From contig OX352763.1 in NCBI GenBank assembly GCA_947095585.1, positions 15,735,462-15,799,461 of the forward strand: a stretch of DNA of 64,000 nt, read 5' to 3'. A program made the position numbers and the translations under genes. Of the stretch, positions 22,750 to 34,539 are shown piece after piece. Positions within the stretch are counted from its first letter, which is position 1. Every line of letters starts with the position of its first letter. Source of the DNA: Nephrocerus scutellatus (Eukaryota; Arthropoda; Insecta; Diptera; Pipunculidae). The notes under the pieces are model-generated. The model had not been told where the DNA came from. It saw only the letters and a program-made list of their open reading frames with translations, and ran no database searches.

Positions 22750-23320
22750 TCTCTAATCTTTATCAGGCACTGAACTAATGCCTCGTCATGAGTGTGTCCC
22801 TTTTACTTTAGACAAGAAAGACGCAACATTCTGGAGATTGGTTCTAAATTGCCATAGTTGGTGCGGTGGTGAGGGAGACAAAAGAGCGGTACAGACCGTG
22901 GTTAGAGTAAAGGGAAATCATTTTCAATAGTGCTGGGGAGTCGATCGTTCAAGTTAATAATTGGTGTTGGTAAAAGTTAATTAATTTTAGCCGATTTTCG
23001 TAGAGTTGGTGAGATATAGTTGTCGGTCCATTGGAGACCGCGTATGGCAAAACGGATAAACCTGCGCTGCACACCTTCAATTCTAAGGTGTCGTGTCGTG
23101 ACTTATGTCCTGATGGTTCAGAACATAAGTCCCTAATTCGATTTGGGTCTTATGTCCCATTTAAATGGGATATAAGTTCCAAAAGTAAATATTTATAGAT
23201 TTATGTCCTTTCCTTGCGCTTAAAAATTTCCAAACACCCAAGTTAATATCACAATAGTGCTTTGTTTTTTTATTATTTTATTAAACATGCCAAGGGTTTT
23301 GCACCTTTATAATGCTAAGC
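22750..23320. other. Unassigned intronic stretch
   Basis: No gene or repeat was supported. A short inverted pair (ATGTCCCATTTAAATGGGAT) at 23152-23171 forms a small palindrome. Confidence 0.35.
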
Positions 23321-23324
23321 ATAG

Positions 23325-23560
23325 CGTGGGTGCCATGGCTCTAGTGGTTAGTGCGTTGGACTTTTGAGCACGAGGTTCGAATCTCAGAAACACTAAAAGT
23401 ATTTTTCTCGGGCCCACCTCACTCGAAAGTCTGACTAACGTCCGAGAGTAATAACTTGCTTCTCAACTCGCTCTTTCGTATAAAGCATTAGATTTTAGGT
23501 TCCTTTTATTTGTGTCCAAAAATATAGTCCACACAACACGAATGGTCGCGAAAAGAATTT
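23325..23560 (+). repeat. tRNA-derived SINE, plus strand, diverged
   Basis: The head GGTGCCATGGCTCTAGTGG has the A-box form (TGGCTCTAGTGG), and GAGGTTCGAATCTC (23378-23391) has the B-box form. The body (ACGTCCGAGAGTAATAACTT, CTTCTCAACTCGC, TTTGTGTCCAAAAATA, CACGAATGGTCGCGA) follows the full-length copy at 30837-31097 with more changes. The internal Pol III promoter boxes are present, but this copy is old. Confidence 0.8.
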
Positions 23561-23564
23561 ATTG

Positions 23565-25640
23565 TTTTGGAAGACTTATTAACGTCATATCACCATCGTC
23601 GAAGTGGTTAAGGACTGTAGCGAATTGTTCTCTCCATCTAGTGAGCTGATCCTGATTCGATATCAAAAGGCTTACATCTAAACTCTTCACTGGATGTTGT
23701 TTGAAGTTCCGACCAACAGTGAGCTTCTTGGTGATATTATAAACAGTCCTACCCTGCTTGCTGCTGGTTCATGCATTGAGGCAAGAGAGTCGATGCACAA
23801 TCGTTTGTTCCGTCTTACACTACGCTGCACAATCCGAGCTTTGATTGCTTTACTCTCATCCATCTATCTCCAGGATCTAGAAGAAAATTTCTGTAGCGGC
23901 GGCTGATCGCAATGTGGTCGTTTTGGTTGGGTGTTCGCTGCCTGTCAGTTGAGTCCCAACTGATTTTATGGAATGTGTTATGTTTAAACAACGAACTCCA
24001 GGCTACAATGCGTTAGAAAATTAAGGAGATGAAAAGTGTTAGGAGATGTCTTCAACCTCCAGCCCTAATTTCCCTTTACTACTCCTTAAAGTTACAATAC
24101 CCTGTTAGAAACTCTGTAATGATTCTTCTATTACTTCAGTCCCAGTATTATTCGAGACCATTTTGAGTGGTAGTTCCCCACCAATTACTTCGTCTACCGT
24201 AGGCCATGGAGAATTCTTCATCTACAGATGTTGCTTCCATTCTGCGAATCTCTTCCCGAATTGTGCGGTACCCTATACCATAGAATAGTTCTAGCCCTAC
24301 ATAGTTTCTTTTCACCTGTTCATCTGCATACACTGTTGCTTGTTCTCAGGAAGTCTATTCAGTTTTGCCCTGTATTCCTCAGCCAGTCTTGAGGTTATGC
24401 AGAATGCATCCAGAGCTTTTGCTTGGGCAAACACAGCTTGTGTGTTCAGCATGATGACTATTCTCTATCTCATGTTCTTCTTTAGCCGATTGAAGTGAGT
24501 ACTGGAACATTGCTTTGGTGGTAGTGATTAGCCAATGTAGTCTGCACTAGTGCCATTTCTCTTCTCTTTTGGCAGATCGGCCGCAGGAGATCTCTGCCAG
24601 TTTCTTCTTTTCATCTACCCTCTTTCTCGCTTCGGTGGACTTTTTGGCATGATCTAGGAGGCGGAGATAGATATTTTTAAAAAAGATGGTTGCAGCCGAA
24701 TATCGAGAAATATGATGTTCCTTCCTTACGTTTACATTATCAGTTATGTCAAAAGCTCGTCATATTTGTTTGCATTATTGGAAGATGATAATGCCAACCA
24801 ACTTTCAAACTTGCATTGTCGAAATGAATTTTCACAATGTCCAATGTCTGTCTATTCATAAACATTTTACCTAAAAAGTCGATAATTTATACTTAAAAAG
24901 GAGAGAAGGGACTATATTTTTTATCCAACTTTCGACCAAAAAGAAATTTGAATTTCCATTTCGGGGTTAATGACGTTATCATTGTTCCATATGCATGTAT
25001 TTTTTTTATTCAGCACACCTAGCCACAGTTCTCTCTCTGGTCTCAAATTAATGGTGATTGAATAACGTCATTGCTGTAAATAACACAGGAGCAATAACCC
25101 TTAAAAGTAAAGCCTAACTACCGTTCATCACTGTTTCATCGCCAAGGTTCTCACCTCACCTTTTAGACTGCGTCTTCTAGCCGGTTAAAATACGAATTAT
25201 TTACACTTTCATTTACGACAAGGCAAACAATGCAATGCCAATTAAGTCCCACTTTAGGCAATCAATTTACTCCGGCTGTGTTTGCACATCCAATTTGTTG
25301 TTGTTGTGTTGTTAATTTGTTTTTTTATCGAAACATCGATATAAAAAATAAAATAAAAACTGTTTCTTCATTGACATTAAATGAAATGGAAGCGGAAATA
25401 CAAAACATAACACAAAATGATGTCTTAAGGTCAGAGAACGCCAGACGAAAAATCGACTAACTGAACAAACAATCGAACTGGAATCGTCTCTACCATGACA
25501 ACATTGGTATGTACGGGTAGGCCCTGCCAACAAGACTACAACGAGACGGACATAGAGTAAAATGCAGAAGAATTTTGACTGCACATTTACTGCATATAAT
25601 CGTAATTTATTGATATGCAAAGGACACCTGTAACACCCCC
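23565..25640. other. Mostly unassigned intronic stretch
   Basis: On the minus strand at 24430-24100 one can read 'KALDAFCITSRLAEEYRAKL' and, out of frame, 'MKNSPWPTVDEVIGGELPL', suggestive of a decayed coding relic, but I cannot name the family. 25300-25330 has a TTGTTGTTG tract. No host gene is supported. Confidence 0.35.
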
Positions 25641-25654
25641 TGGGTGTTAAATTC

Positions 25655-25845
25655 CTGGATTTGAAGACAGAAGAAGATGCTGTTATCGGCTGCTACAGTT
25701 GACCCGAGATAGTTAATGGATTACACTACTTTAAATTCGCGCTCCACTATTTTATTTGCGGGACCAATCTTGGATCTTCTAATCGCAGACGTGGTCACCG
25801 TGTACTTTGTTTTGCTCTCATTTATGTGCAGCCCCAGTTTAGTTT
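25655..25845 (-). pseudogene. LINE fragment, antisense (same family as 2855-3015)
   Basis: TGTTATCGGCTGCTACAGTT, TCGCGCTCCACTATTTTAT and TTTGCTCTCATTTATGTGCA are shared in order with 2855-3015. This is part of a LINE ORF2 read on the minus strand; too short to contain catalytic motifs. Confidence 0.8.
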
Positions 25846-25849
25846 TTAC

Positions 25850-27075
25850 CAAAAATAGAACACAAAAACCATATACAGTCACATCGTTATAAAATATAAG
25901 GGCCAACCATAATGGACTTGAGGTGGGTTATTTTCGGTTAGGAAACCCATGTACCCGAGCAGCGACACATCCTACAGGGGCCTATGTGCCCGTAAATTCC
26001 TCCACCAATTGGAGTGCATTCAGGAGAAGGCAGGTCAACGCTGGTTTAATTCCTGTCATGAGAGTCATCGGCGCATCTTTTTCATATACGCAGATAACGT
26101 CTATCTCAAGGTAGGTGAGCTGTTCCAAGAGAGTCCGCAACGTATCTACAGCATCTGCAGATTTTGTCTATCTCATCCTCATGGCAGTTCAACGTTGAGC
26201 ACGATGTGTCCATAATGTGATTTTGCTCGGTTTCGTCAAATGTTCGTTAACTTACGTAGGATAAGGCAAGGTGTCAGTGAAGTGAGGCAATCGGTGCTGA
26301 AATTTGACAACTGAGAAAAATTGTGTGAAACGCAAGTAGTTGCTAAAGTTCATTATGGGTAAATTAAAGAATGAGAAAATTAGCTAAGCTTTTCGCTCGG
26401 TTTTGTCGTGAGAATAAGCCCACTGCAGGCCCCAGCCCATTATAGTTGGCCCTTCTCACCGGATTCTCTTAAAATTTATTGGTTAGTCGAAGAGCGTACT
26501 TGGAAATTTCACTCTCAGATACTCAATCAGTGAAAGCTCGCTACTGCAGAGAGTAGATACAAAGTGTAGTCAGCTGCAGGCTTACCATCAAACCGGACAG
26601 TCCACAGTACACAGGAAGACTACCACTACATCTATGGATGGGGAAGAAAGATGAAAAGCTCCGAAAAAATGTGCCAAGGTCAGTGTTTATTTTATTTTGC
26701 ACGATTCATTGATTAAACGTTTGTGCGTTTGTGACATTCCTTCACAAAAGAATTGTGATTTCGTCAGTTGAATATGGTCTTGCTTTTGTGGCTGGCAACA
26801 CACGTTTTCATTATTGAGTGCGTTGGCGTCAAGTTTGTCGAGGGGTGAGTGTGGTGGGTATGTACGAGTATATCGTATGACAACCCCTAGTGTGCCTATC
26901 ACTTTAGTGTGTAATGAAATCGATTGCCAGTCTGCCGCCATCAACATTGTGGCATGTAAATGATGAATTTTTCATAATTTCTTGTATTGTCTGCTGCGAC
27001 AATGTCGAGCGAAAGTACATTTTCCAATAGCTACTTTACAATAGAGAACAAATGCCGGTACCGGAATGCAACATG
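25850..27075. other. Unassigned intronic stretch
   Basis: 25923-26215 has two overlapping short frames without family features. Nothing else is supported up to the array at 27080. Confidence 0.35.
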
Positions 27076-27079
27076 CATG

Positions 27080-27660
27080 CTCTCTTTTTGTAAAAATTTG
27101 GTAGTGATCGGGCCCCGGGGTCGGGGGAGGAACCCATACAAATTTTATAAAAAAAGTACTCGATTTTCTTCAAATTTTATACTCATATGTATCTCCTATG
27201 GATAACACTTTTTGAAAAAATTTGGTAGTGATCGGGCCTGCGGTTTGGGGGAGGCACCCATAAATATTTTATAGAAAAAAGTATTCGAATTTCTTCAAAT
27301 TTTGTACGCATATGTATCTCCTACGGATAACCCTTTTTAAAAATTTGGTAGTGATCGGGCCCCGGGGTCGGGGAGAACCCATACAAATTTTATATAAAAA
27401 AAAGTATCAATTTTTTTTTAAATTTTATACGCATATATATCTCCTATGGATAACACTTTTTGTAAAAATTTTCAAGTGATCGGGCCGCGGGGTCGGGGGA
27501 GGCACCCATTAAAATTTTATAAAAAAAAGTTCCCGATTTTCTTCAAATTTTATACGAATGTGTGTCTCCGATGGAAACACTATTTGTAAACATTTTAGAG
27601 TGATCGGGCTCCCAAATTTGTTTTTAAAAATTTACCCGATTTTAAGCAAACTTTGCACAT
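27080..27660 (+). repeat. Tandem array of about 120-bp units (GATCGGGCCC core)
   Basis: GTGATCGGGCCCCGGGGTCG occurs near 27103 and again in varied form near 27230, 27352, 27477 and 27600. Each copy is followed by CCCAT, an AT-rich stretch, TTCTTCAAATTTTATAC and ATATGTATCTCCTATGGATA. Five units are visible, each differing by scattered changes. The same core units occur at 35370-35700 and 41380-41900. Confidence 0.9.
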
Positions 27661-27744
27661 TGTGCCGATCAGAAAAATAACACGAAAAATTTTATTTTAT
27701 ATTTTTATGGGTTGTTTTTATTTTCTTCAAGTTTTCGTGTTATA

Positions 27745-27957
27745 TTTTTGCACAAAGAAAGGGACCTACTTATTTTAAAGCCGTATCCGAAAAGCGAATA
27801 GAAAAGCTTTCCTTATTAATTAATACTTTCGTACGTTTGTCAGACATTCGCGAGCTGGTTGTCCATGAAAAATATTTTTGGTGTATTTTCTGGGATTGGA
27901 ACTTCGAAGCTTCTGCTCAGAAGTCCAGCGCACTATCTAACCACTAGAGAGCCGGCA
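27745..27957 (-). repeat. tRNA-derived SINE, minus strand, partial
   Basis: The minus strand starts GCCGGCTCTCTAGTGGTTAG (A-box form), then TTCCAATCCCAGAAAATAC (a decayed B box), ending in the body phrase near 27745 (TAGGTCCCTTTCTTTGTGC). It lacks the 3' tail. Similar in head to the copy at 23325, which shares the CTAGTGGTTAG form. Confidence 0.75.
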
Positions 27958-27959
27958 TT

Positions 27960-29770
27960 CTACTTTTTGTTGAGGGATAGTTTTGTAAATCGGTGGCAAA
28001 ATTGCAATTTACTTTTTTGTTTGACATTTTTTTCGCTTTTATGCATAACCACGGTTTGCAATTGAGCGTAAATGCAACACTGTTAGAACGCTGTTTATCT
28101 CCTTAAACACTTGTATGAATTTTGCGGTGTTGGCTGAGCTTTTTAGCTTTACAATTAATGACAAATTGAGCACAAAAGTTCGCTCTCTAATGCAACACAC
28201 ATTGAAATCCGAGAATATTCAAAATAACTTTTATGTATGTGTTGCCTTTGCCATATGATTTGCATAAAATTGACAGGTTTTAGTTTTGGTCTGAGAAGAG
28301 AGCACCACACAAGAATTTTGCATTTTATACATTTTGTATAAAGGTACTTACTGATAGATGTATCTTTTTGTATTTGACCAAATCATTTTTCTTGTGATAG
28401 AAAGGTTGTTTAGAAGAACGAGCGGCTATGCCGCTCTTTGCATTGGCTAGACTAAGCTGACGCTTCAAGTTTAGCTGAGAGTATAGCTTCAGCTAGCTCG
28501 TCAGCTAAAAAAATGTAAGATTGACGAGAATTATTGTCGATTGTCCGACTGAGTAAACGAGCAAAATACACTCTCGATGACATTTTGTCGCTTAGCCGTC
28601 CGTCCGTCCATTCATTCGCTCATTCTTTGCTGTCGTATCACATCTGTATCGCGTGCACCCAAAAAGTATATCCGCAAAACTCAAAGTAATCAGTACAGAA
28701 ACTGAAATTATGACGGCAACTGCCGGTGCTGCGCGCGTTTGCAATCGCGGTCCGCTACCCGTTCGGAGATTCTTTCTATAAATTGTGCAGAAATTTCGAT
28801 TAAGATTTGTAAAACAATCTAAGTGTTTGTTGGATTTGACAACGACGAGAAGAAGATAGCCAAGAACCAGAATAAGAAGAGTCTCACATCTCGGAAGGGA
28901 GAAATACTATTTGTCTATGTTCTATGCTGTATTCTTCTGTTTTTTTTTTGTTTTTGGTAATTTTGTTGTTATTGTATAGTTTGGTTTTGCGATTTAAATG
29001 AGAAATTTAAATATTGTTTCTTCGTCGTCGTCGTCGTTCATATAGTCGCTGTTTGATTCAATACCGATGGTCAGTTTTTTCAACTTTTGAACGCCAAAAA
29101 GTATCGTGCGAAAAAAAACCTTTAGTTAGTTTATTGACTTGAAGTACTGATCGAACTCCACGTTGCGTCGTCGAAATAGGAGGGCGTTATTTTCGATTAC
29201 TATGCAATTAAGTTTTTGCCAAAAAATAATTCGGTTCTCGACAGTGCTATGACGAAAGCACTTGACGCGGGACGATAGAGTCGTCGTCGGTCGGCTTCGA
29301 GCGCGGTATTCGAATCTATGTTGATTTTTTTTTTGGTGATTATTTTGTGATTTTTATGTTAGTTTATCAAGGTCAATAAAACGTCGACAAATACAACAGG
29401 TTTTTGCTGCTTAACAATATTGTGTGATAAAAGATGCCAGCAAGCCATGAAAATTGCAAATTAATTTATAATAAAAATCATCGCGCAAGTTTCTGTCGGT
29501 CTACTACTCTACGGCTGAAATACATATATGTACGAATTTATGACTTAAAATATCAATGGTGGATAACAATAAAAATGACAAAACCAACTGTTAGTGGAAT
29601 TTGTATCTCTGCAGCCGCTTGCAAAAACAGCTGTAGAAATAGCACCAGTGTTATAAAAAATATTATTTTTAATTTTATTATTTGATTATATAACCGCATT
29701 TTGGATAAAGGAGACAAGATTTAATAGGAATTTTTTTGCTGATTATCGCTTTCTCTCTGCCGGTTTCAGT
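27960..29770. other. Putative single-copy intronic block, possible regulatory region
   Basis: No part of this block could be matched to the repeat families in the window. It is less AT-rich around 28600-28760 and holds purine-rich GAAGAAGATAGCCAAG-like leader sequence (28850-28880), CGTCGTCGTCGTCG (29023-29036) and a short ATG frame of 23 codons at 28708-28779. These features resemble a 5' leader or alternative promoter of a fly gene but prove nothing. ATCAGTAC at 28690-28697 is a weak initiator-like match. Confidence 0.3.
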
Positions 29771-29777
29771 TGAATTA

Positions 29778-30545
29778 TTATGCAAATGACGTTCTGCACT
29801 CTTTAAAACAATACATTTTACCTAAAATCCAACGGCGATAAATCGCATGAGCGAGCTGGCCATTTCTCGAGATTACATGATTACCGAACTTACCCTTCAA
29901 TTGTTTGACCAGCTGTGTGGAATGTGGCACCATCTTGTTAGAACCACATATCACTGCTGTCAAGTCCATCCAATTCTGGCCAAAAATTGTCTTCCAACAT
30001 AGCACGATAGCGAACTCCATTCACCGATAATTTTTATCTACCTAAAGTAAGGTACAATCACACCTCGAGCATGAAATCCACACCCACCACACGCTTACTT
30101 TTTGTGGATGTATTGGAGTCTCTTCAAACACAAGAGCGTTTGTTGTTGTCCAATAATGCATATTTTGGGAAATAGCAAAGCAATTAAAGCAAAAATTAAC
30201 TTCATCGCTGAAGATGAATTATAGATGCAATTCAGGGTGTTCTTCAAACTTTTGCAGAGCCCAATCGGAAAGTTTCGGTTCTTCAAATAATCACGAAGCT
30301 TCAGTTCTTGAGTTAATTTGATCTTGTAAGGGTGTAGGCTAATATTTTTACTCAAAATCCGCCACAATGTGGACTGGGAGATTCCCAATTCCTGTGAACG
30401 GCATGGAATCGACTGATTTGGCACTGAAGCACTTACGGCTGTGATATTTGCGGTACTTTGACCGGTGCATTGTCTCGGGTTGCTGACAAGCCCAAACACG
30501 ACTATTTTGCTTATTAACGAAACCGTTGAGCCAACTTACTTATGC
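29778..30545 (-). pseudogene. Mariner-like transposase relic, minus strand
   Basis: The minus strand gives an N-terminal part (30499-30095) with 'SVPNQSIPCRSQELGISQST' and 'LWRILSKNISLHPYKIKLTQ', the second helix-turn-helix and linker of a mariner-type transposase, then frame-shifted 'CKSLKNTLNC' and 'SSAMKLIFALIALLFP', a broken form of the first catalytic block. A C-terminal part (30020-29778) has 'MDLTAVICGSNKMVPHSTQL' and 'KFGNHVISRN'. The second catalytic motif has lost its usual Gln-Asp. Many shifts: inactive. The N-terminal portion (up to 30091) is present twice because the duplication at 30091 starts inside this element. Confidence 0.75.
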
Positions 30546-32218
30546 TCACTGCTTCAGCCGCAATATTCTCACCATCTATCAAAAAAATAATATTGAAAAT
30601 ATCACCTCTAGATGAATCACCCTTTAGATGCGTAACTTAACATCTTTTACAATTTAAAAAATCCCAATATGTACTTCCGTTCGTATGACGTATCATGTAA
30701 TTTTAGTTCGTATAATAACTGATCCGTCCACGGATGAGATGATCTGGACCCCTGACAATAAATATCAAAAAAATGTATGTCAGATACTTGCCACAATAGG
30801 CGAGCGAGCGGCCTTATTGGAAATTCACTTTACATAATAATATTCGTCGCGACAGACCATTGCGGTCCAAGGCCTAACTTCTCGCGACCATTTGTGCTGC
30901 GCATGTTAATTTTTGGACACAAATGGAAGGGATCTACAATTAAAGCTTTCCTTGACAAGATATTACTCACGGAACGTTTGTCACCCATTCGCGAGAGGTG
31001 GGACACCGTGAAAAATACTTTTTGGTGTTGCTGGTATTCGAACCTGAACCTCCTGCTCAGCAGCCATGTGCACTTCCACTGAGCCACGGCGCCCACATCA
31101 CTTTACATAGTCTCCCATTATTTATTGCCAATGTTGCCAGTGTTATAACACAGAAACGCCTTTTGGTTTCAGATTTCAATAAACTTACTGGAAAAACAAA
31201 ATATAACGTTGAGTTTAGATACTCGTAATCGGTGGCGGCGATTGGTCATTTGAAAATTATAATTTCAGTGAAAAATGCCATCGATTAGAGAATTCGCAAA
31301 CTATTGTTTGGTTACTAAGGCGCGATGTGAAGGCGATATTTTTTATTTCTCTTCAGAAAATATTTTTCTTATATATTCATATATACTGAAAAATTACTTA
31401 AAATATAATCATATGTTACATTTGCAGAAAACTTAAGATTAATATTTTTGCCATATATGCAATATGGAAAATGTGAATTCTGCCCAACTTGTGATTTATA
31501 AATATTTTACAAAAAAGTGTTTTTTTTTTGTAATATTTAAATTGTAATGTAGAAAAAGTTAAAAAAAAACGTGTGCACTGATTATGGTTTCAGTACAAAA
31601 GTGCAGCAGAACAAAAGTGCCATTCGATTTTTACGATGTTTATCGTTGCTTGCCTAATCAGATTTTACCAATGTCGATTTAATAAATTACCTACTTGACC
31701 AAGAGGAGAATATAATTACTTAATAAATAATAAATAAGAGATCAAGAAAACAGATCAGCAGATCAACTCTCACTCCATAGGTAAAAAAGTGTACCCACTA
31801 GAGCAACATTTATGTTAATGCCACCAACAAAGACGCATTTCTCTCTCTCTCTATCTATCTATCTCTTTTAGGTGAAATATGACGGCGATAGACAAAATAG
31901 CAATAAGCATAAAGTTAATAATATATTTAAATAAACTTATTTTGTTGTTTGTAGATTGCTAAAAAGTTAGATCAAGATAAAAGATCAGGCTTCAAAGCTA
32001 ATTTAGTTCTCATAAAATGTCTTTTATTTCCCTGCAGAATGTATCTACATACACTTCGTCTCAATTGTTTAAAGACACTTTCTTTCTTAGATGTCAATGG
32101 ATTGACAATTATTATATTGAAACAAGCCGAACCTGTCCACCCGTTTTATGAACTACGAGCCCGTTTAGTTTTTATTTGCCTTACAACGAAAAAATATTTC
32201 TCAGTTTATACTTACTTT
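30091..32218. repeat. Tandem duplication A, copy 1 (unit 2128 bp)
   Basis: Everything from ACGCTTACTTTTTGTGGATG at 30091 recurs at 32219, exactly 2128 bases later. I found no difference between the copies in the parts compared, which include four identical predicted frames each. The unit holds the N-terminal mariner relic, a full-length SINE, and a (TC)n(TATC)n tract (31841-31866). Confidence 0.95.
30837..31097 (-). repeat. Full-length tRNA-derived SINE with 12-bp target duplication
   Basis: TCACTTTACATA flanks the element directly at 30825-30836 and 31098-31109. On the minus strand the head (31097 leftwards) is GGGCGCCGTGGCTCAGTGGA, with the A box TGGCTCAGTGG, and the B box GGTTCGAATACC follows about 31 bases after the A box. 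After a body of about 170 bases it ends in GGTCTGTCGCGACGAATATT with an ATT-type tail. This is the reference copy for the family; a 261-bp length fits a tRNA head, an unrelated body and a LINE-like tail. Confidence 0.92.
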
Positions 32219-34337
32219 ACGCTTACTTTTTGTGGATGTATTGGAGTCTCTTCAAACACAAGAGCGTTTGTTGTTGTCCAATAATGCATATTTTGGGAAA
32301 TAGCAAAGCAATTAAAGCAAAAATTAACTTCATCGCTGAAGATGAATTATAGATGCAATTCAGGGTGTTCTTCAAACTTTTGCAGAGCCCAATCGGAAAG
32401 TTTCGGTTCTTCAAATAATCACGAAGCTTCAGTTCTTGAGTTAATTTGATCTTGTAAGGGTGTAGGCTAATATTTTTACTCAAAATCCGCCACAATGTGG
32501 ACTGGGAGATTCCCAATTCCTGTGAACGGCATGGAATCGACTGATTTGGCACTGAAGCACTTACGGCTGTGATATTTGCGGTACTTTGACCGGTGCATTG
32601 TCTCGGGTTGCTGACAAGCCCAAACACGACTATTTTGCTTATTAACGAAACCGTTGAGCCAACTTACTTATGCTCACTGCTTCAGCCGCAATATTCTCAC
32701 CATCTATCAAAAAAATAATATTGAAAATATCACCTCTAGATGAATCACCCTTTAGATGCGTAACTTAACATCTTTTACAATTTAAAAAATCCCAATATGT
32801 ACTTCCGTTCGTATGACGTATCATGTAATTTTAGTTCGTATAATAACTGATCCGTCCACGGATGAGATGATCTGGACCCCTGACAATAAATATCAAAAAA
32901 ATGTATGTCAGATACTTGCCACAATAGGCGAGCGAGCGGCCTTATTGGAAATTCACTTTACATAATAATATTCGTCGCGACAGACCATTGCGGTCCAAGG
33001 CCTAACTTCTCGCGACCATTTGTGCTGCGCATGTTAATTTTTGGACACAAATGGAAGGGATCTACAATTAAAGCTTTCCTTGACAAGATATTACTCACGG
33101 AACGTTTGTCACCCATTCGCGAGAGGTGGGACACCGTGAAAAATACTTTTTGGTGTTGCTGGTATTCGAACCTGAACCTCCTGCTCAGCAGCCATGTGCA
33201 CTTCCACTGAGCCACGGCGCCCACATCACTTTACATAGTCTCCCATTATTTATTGCCAATGTTGCCAGTGTTATAACACAGAAACGCCTTTTGGTTTCAG
33301 ATTTCAATAAACTTACTGGAAAAACAAAATATAACGTTGAGTTTAGATACTCGTAATCGGTGGCGGCGATTGGTCATTTGAAAATTATAATTTCAGTGAA
33401 AAATGCCATCGATTAGAGAATTCGCAAACTATTGTTTGGTTACTAAGGCGCGATGTGAAGGCGATATTTTTTATTTCTCTTCAGAAAATATTTTTCTTAT
33501 ATATTCATATATACTGAAAAATTACTTAAAATATAATCATATGTTACATTTGCAGAAAACTTAAGATTAATATTTTTGCCATATATGCAATATGGAAAAT
33601 GTGAATTCTGCCCAACTTGTGATTTATAAATATTTTACAAAAAAGTGTTTTTTTTTTGTAATATTTAAATTGTAATGTAGAAAAAGTTAAAAAAAAACGT
33701 GTGCACTGATTATGGTTTCAGTACAAAAGTGCAGCAGAACAAAAGTGCCATTCGATTTTTACGATGTTTATCGTTGCTTGCCTAATCAGATTTTACCAAT
33801 GTCGATTTAATAAATTACCTACTTGACCAAGAGGAGAATATAATTACTTAATAAATAATAAATAAGAGATCAAGAAAACAGATCAGCAGATCAACTCTCA
33901 CTCCATAGGTAAAAAAGTGTACCCACTAGAGCAACATTTATGTTAATGCCACCAACAAAGACGCATTTCTCTCTCTCTCTATCTATCTATCTCTTTTAGG
34001 TGAAATATGACGGCGATAGACAAAATAGCAATAAGCATAAAGTTAATAATATATTTAAATAAACTTATTTTGTTGTTTGTAGATTGCTAAAAAGTTAGAT
34101 CAAGATAAAAGATCAGGCTTCAAAGCTAATTTAGTTCTCATAAAATGTCTTTTATTTCCCTGCAGAATGTATCTACATACACTTCGTCTCAATTGTTTAA
34201 AGACACTTTCTTTCTTAGATGTCAATGGATTGACAATTATTATATTGAAACAAGCCGAACCTGTCCACCCGTTTTATGAACTACGAGCCCGTTTAGTTTT
34301 TATTTGCCTTACAACGAAAAAATATTTCTCAGTTTAT
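32219..34337. repeat. Tandem duplication A, copy 2
   Basis: This repeats copy 1 until CTCAGTTTATA near 34337; then copy 1 runs into CTTACTTTACGCTTAC (the junction) while copy 2 runs into TTTAAAAGTTTG, the ordinary flank. The join lies within a mariner relic on the left side. Confidence 0.95.
32965..33225 (-). repeat. Same SINE, second copy generated by duplication A
   Basis: This is identical to 30837-31097 and has the same flanking 12-mer (32953-32964 and 33226-33237), so it arose by duplication, not by a second insertion. Confidence 0.92.
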
Positions 34338-34539
34338 ATTTAAAAGTTTGAGGATCACTGAAAGAGTTTCTGCGATTGTGTTTTATGTCCCTGTTAAAAG
34401 TATGAGAAGAATCACTGTCATTAGAATACTGGTGCTATTTTAGGGTTTGAGAATCTAATATGTGCGTGTGTACGTGCATGCGTGTATGAGTGAGCGAGTA
34501 GCATGGGTAATAATTATATTGAAATATATATTGATCATC

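Noticed and set aside
25923..26215. Two overlapping frames with an 'FIYADNVYLKV' phrase resembling an RT YADD box
   Set aside because: The catalytic pair would be Asp-Asn and no other RT motif could be read in order on either side; likely chance.
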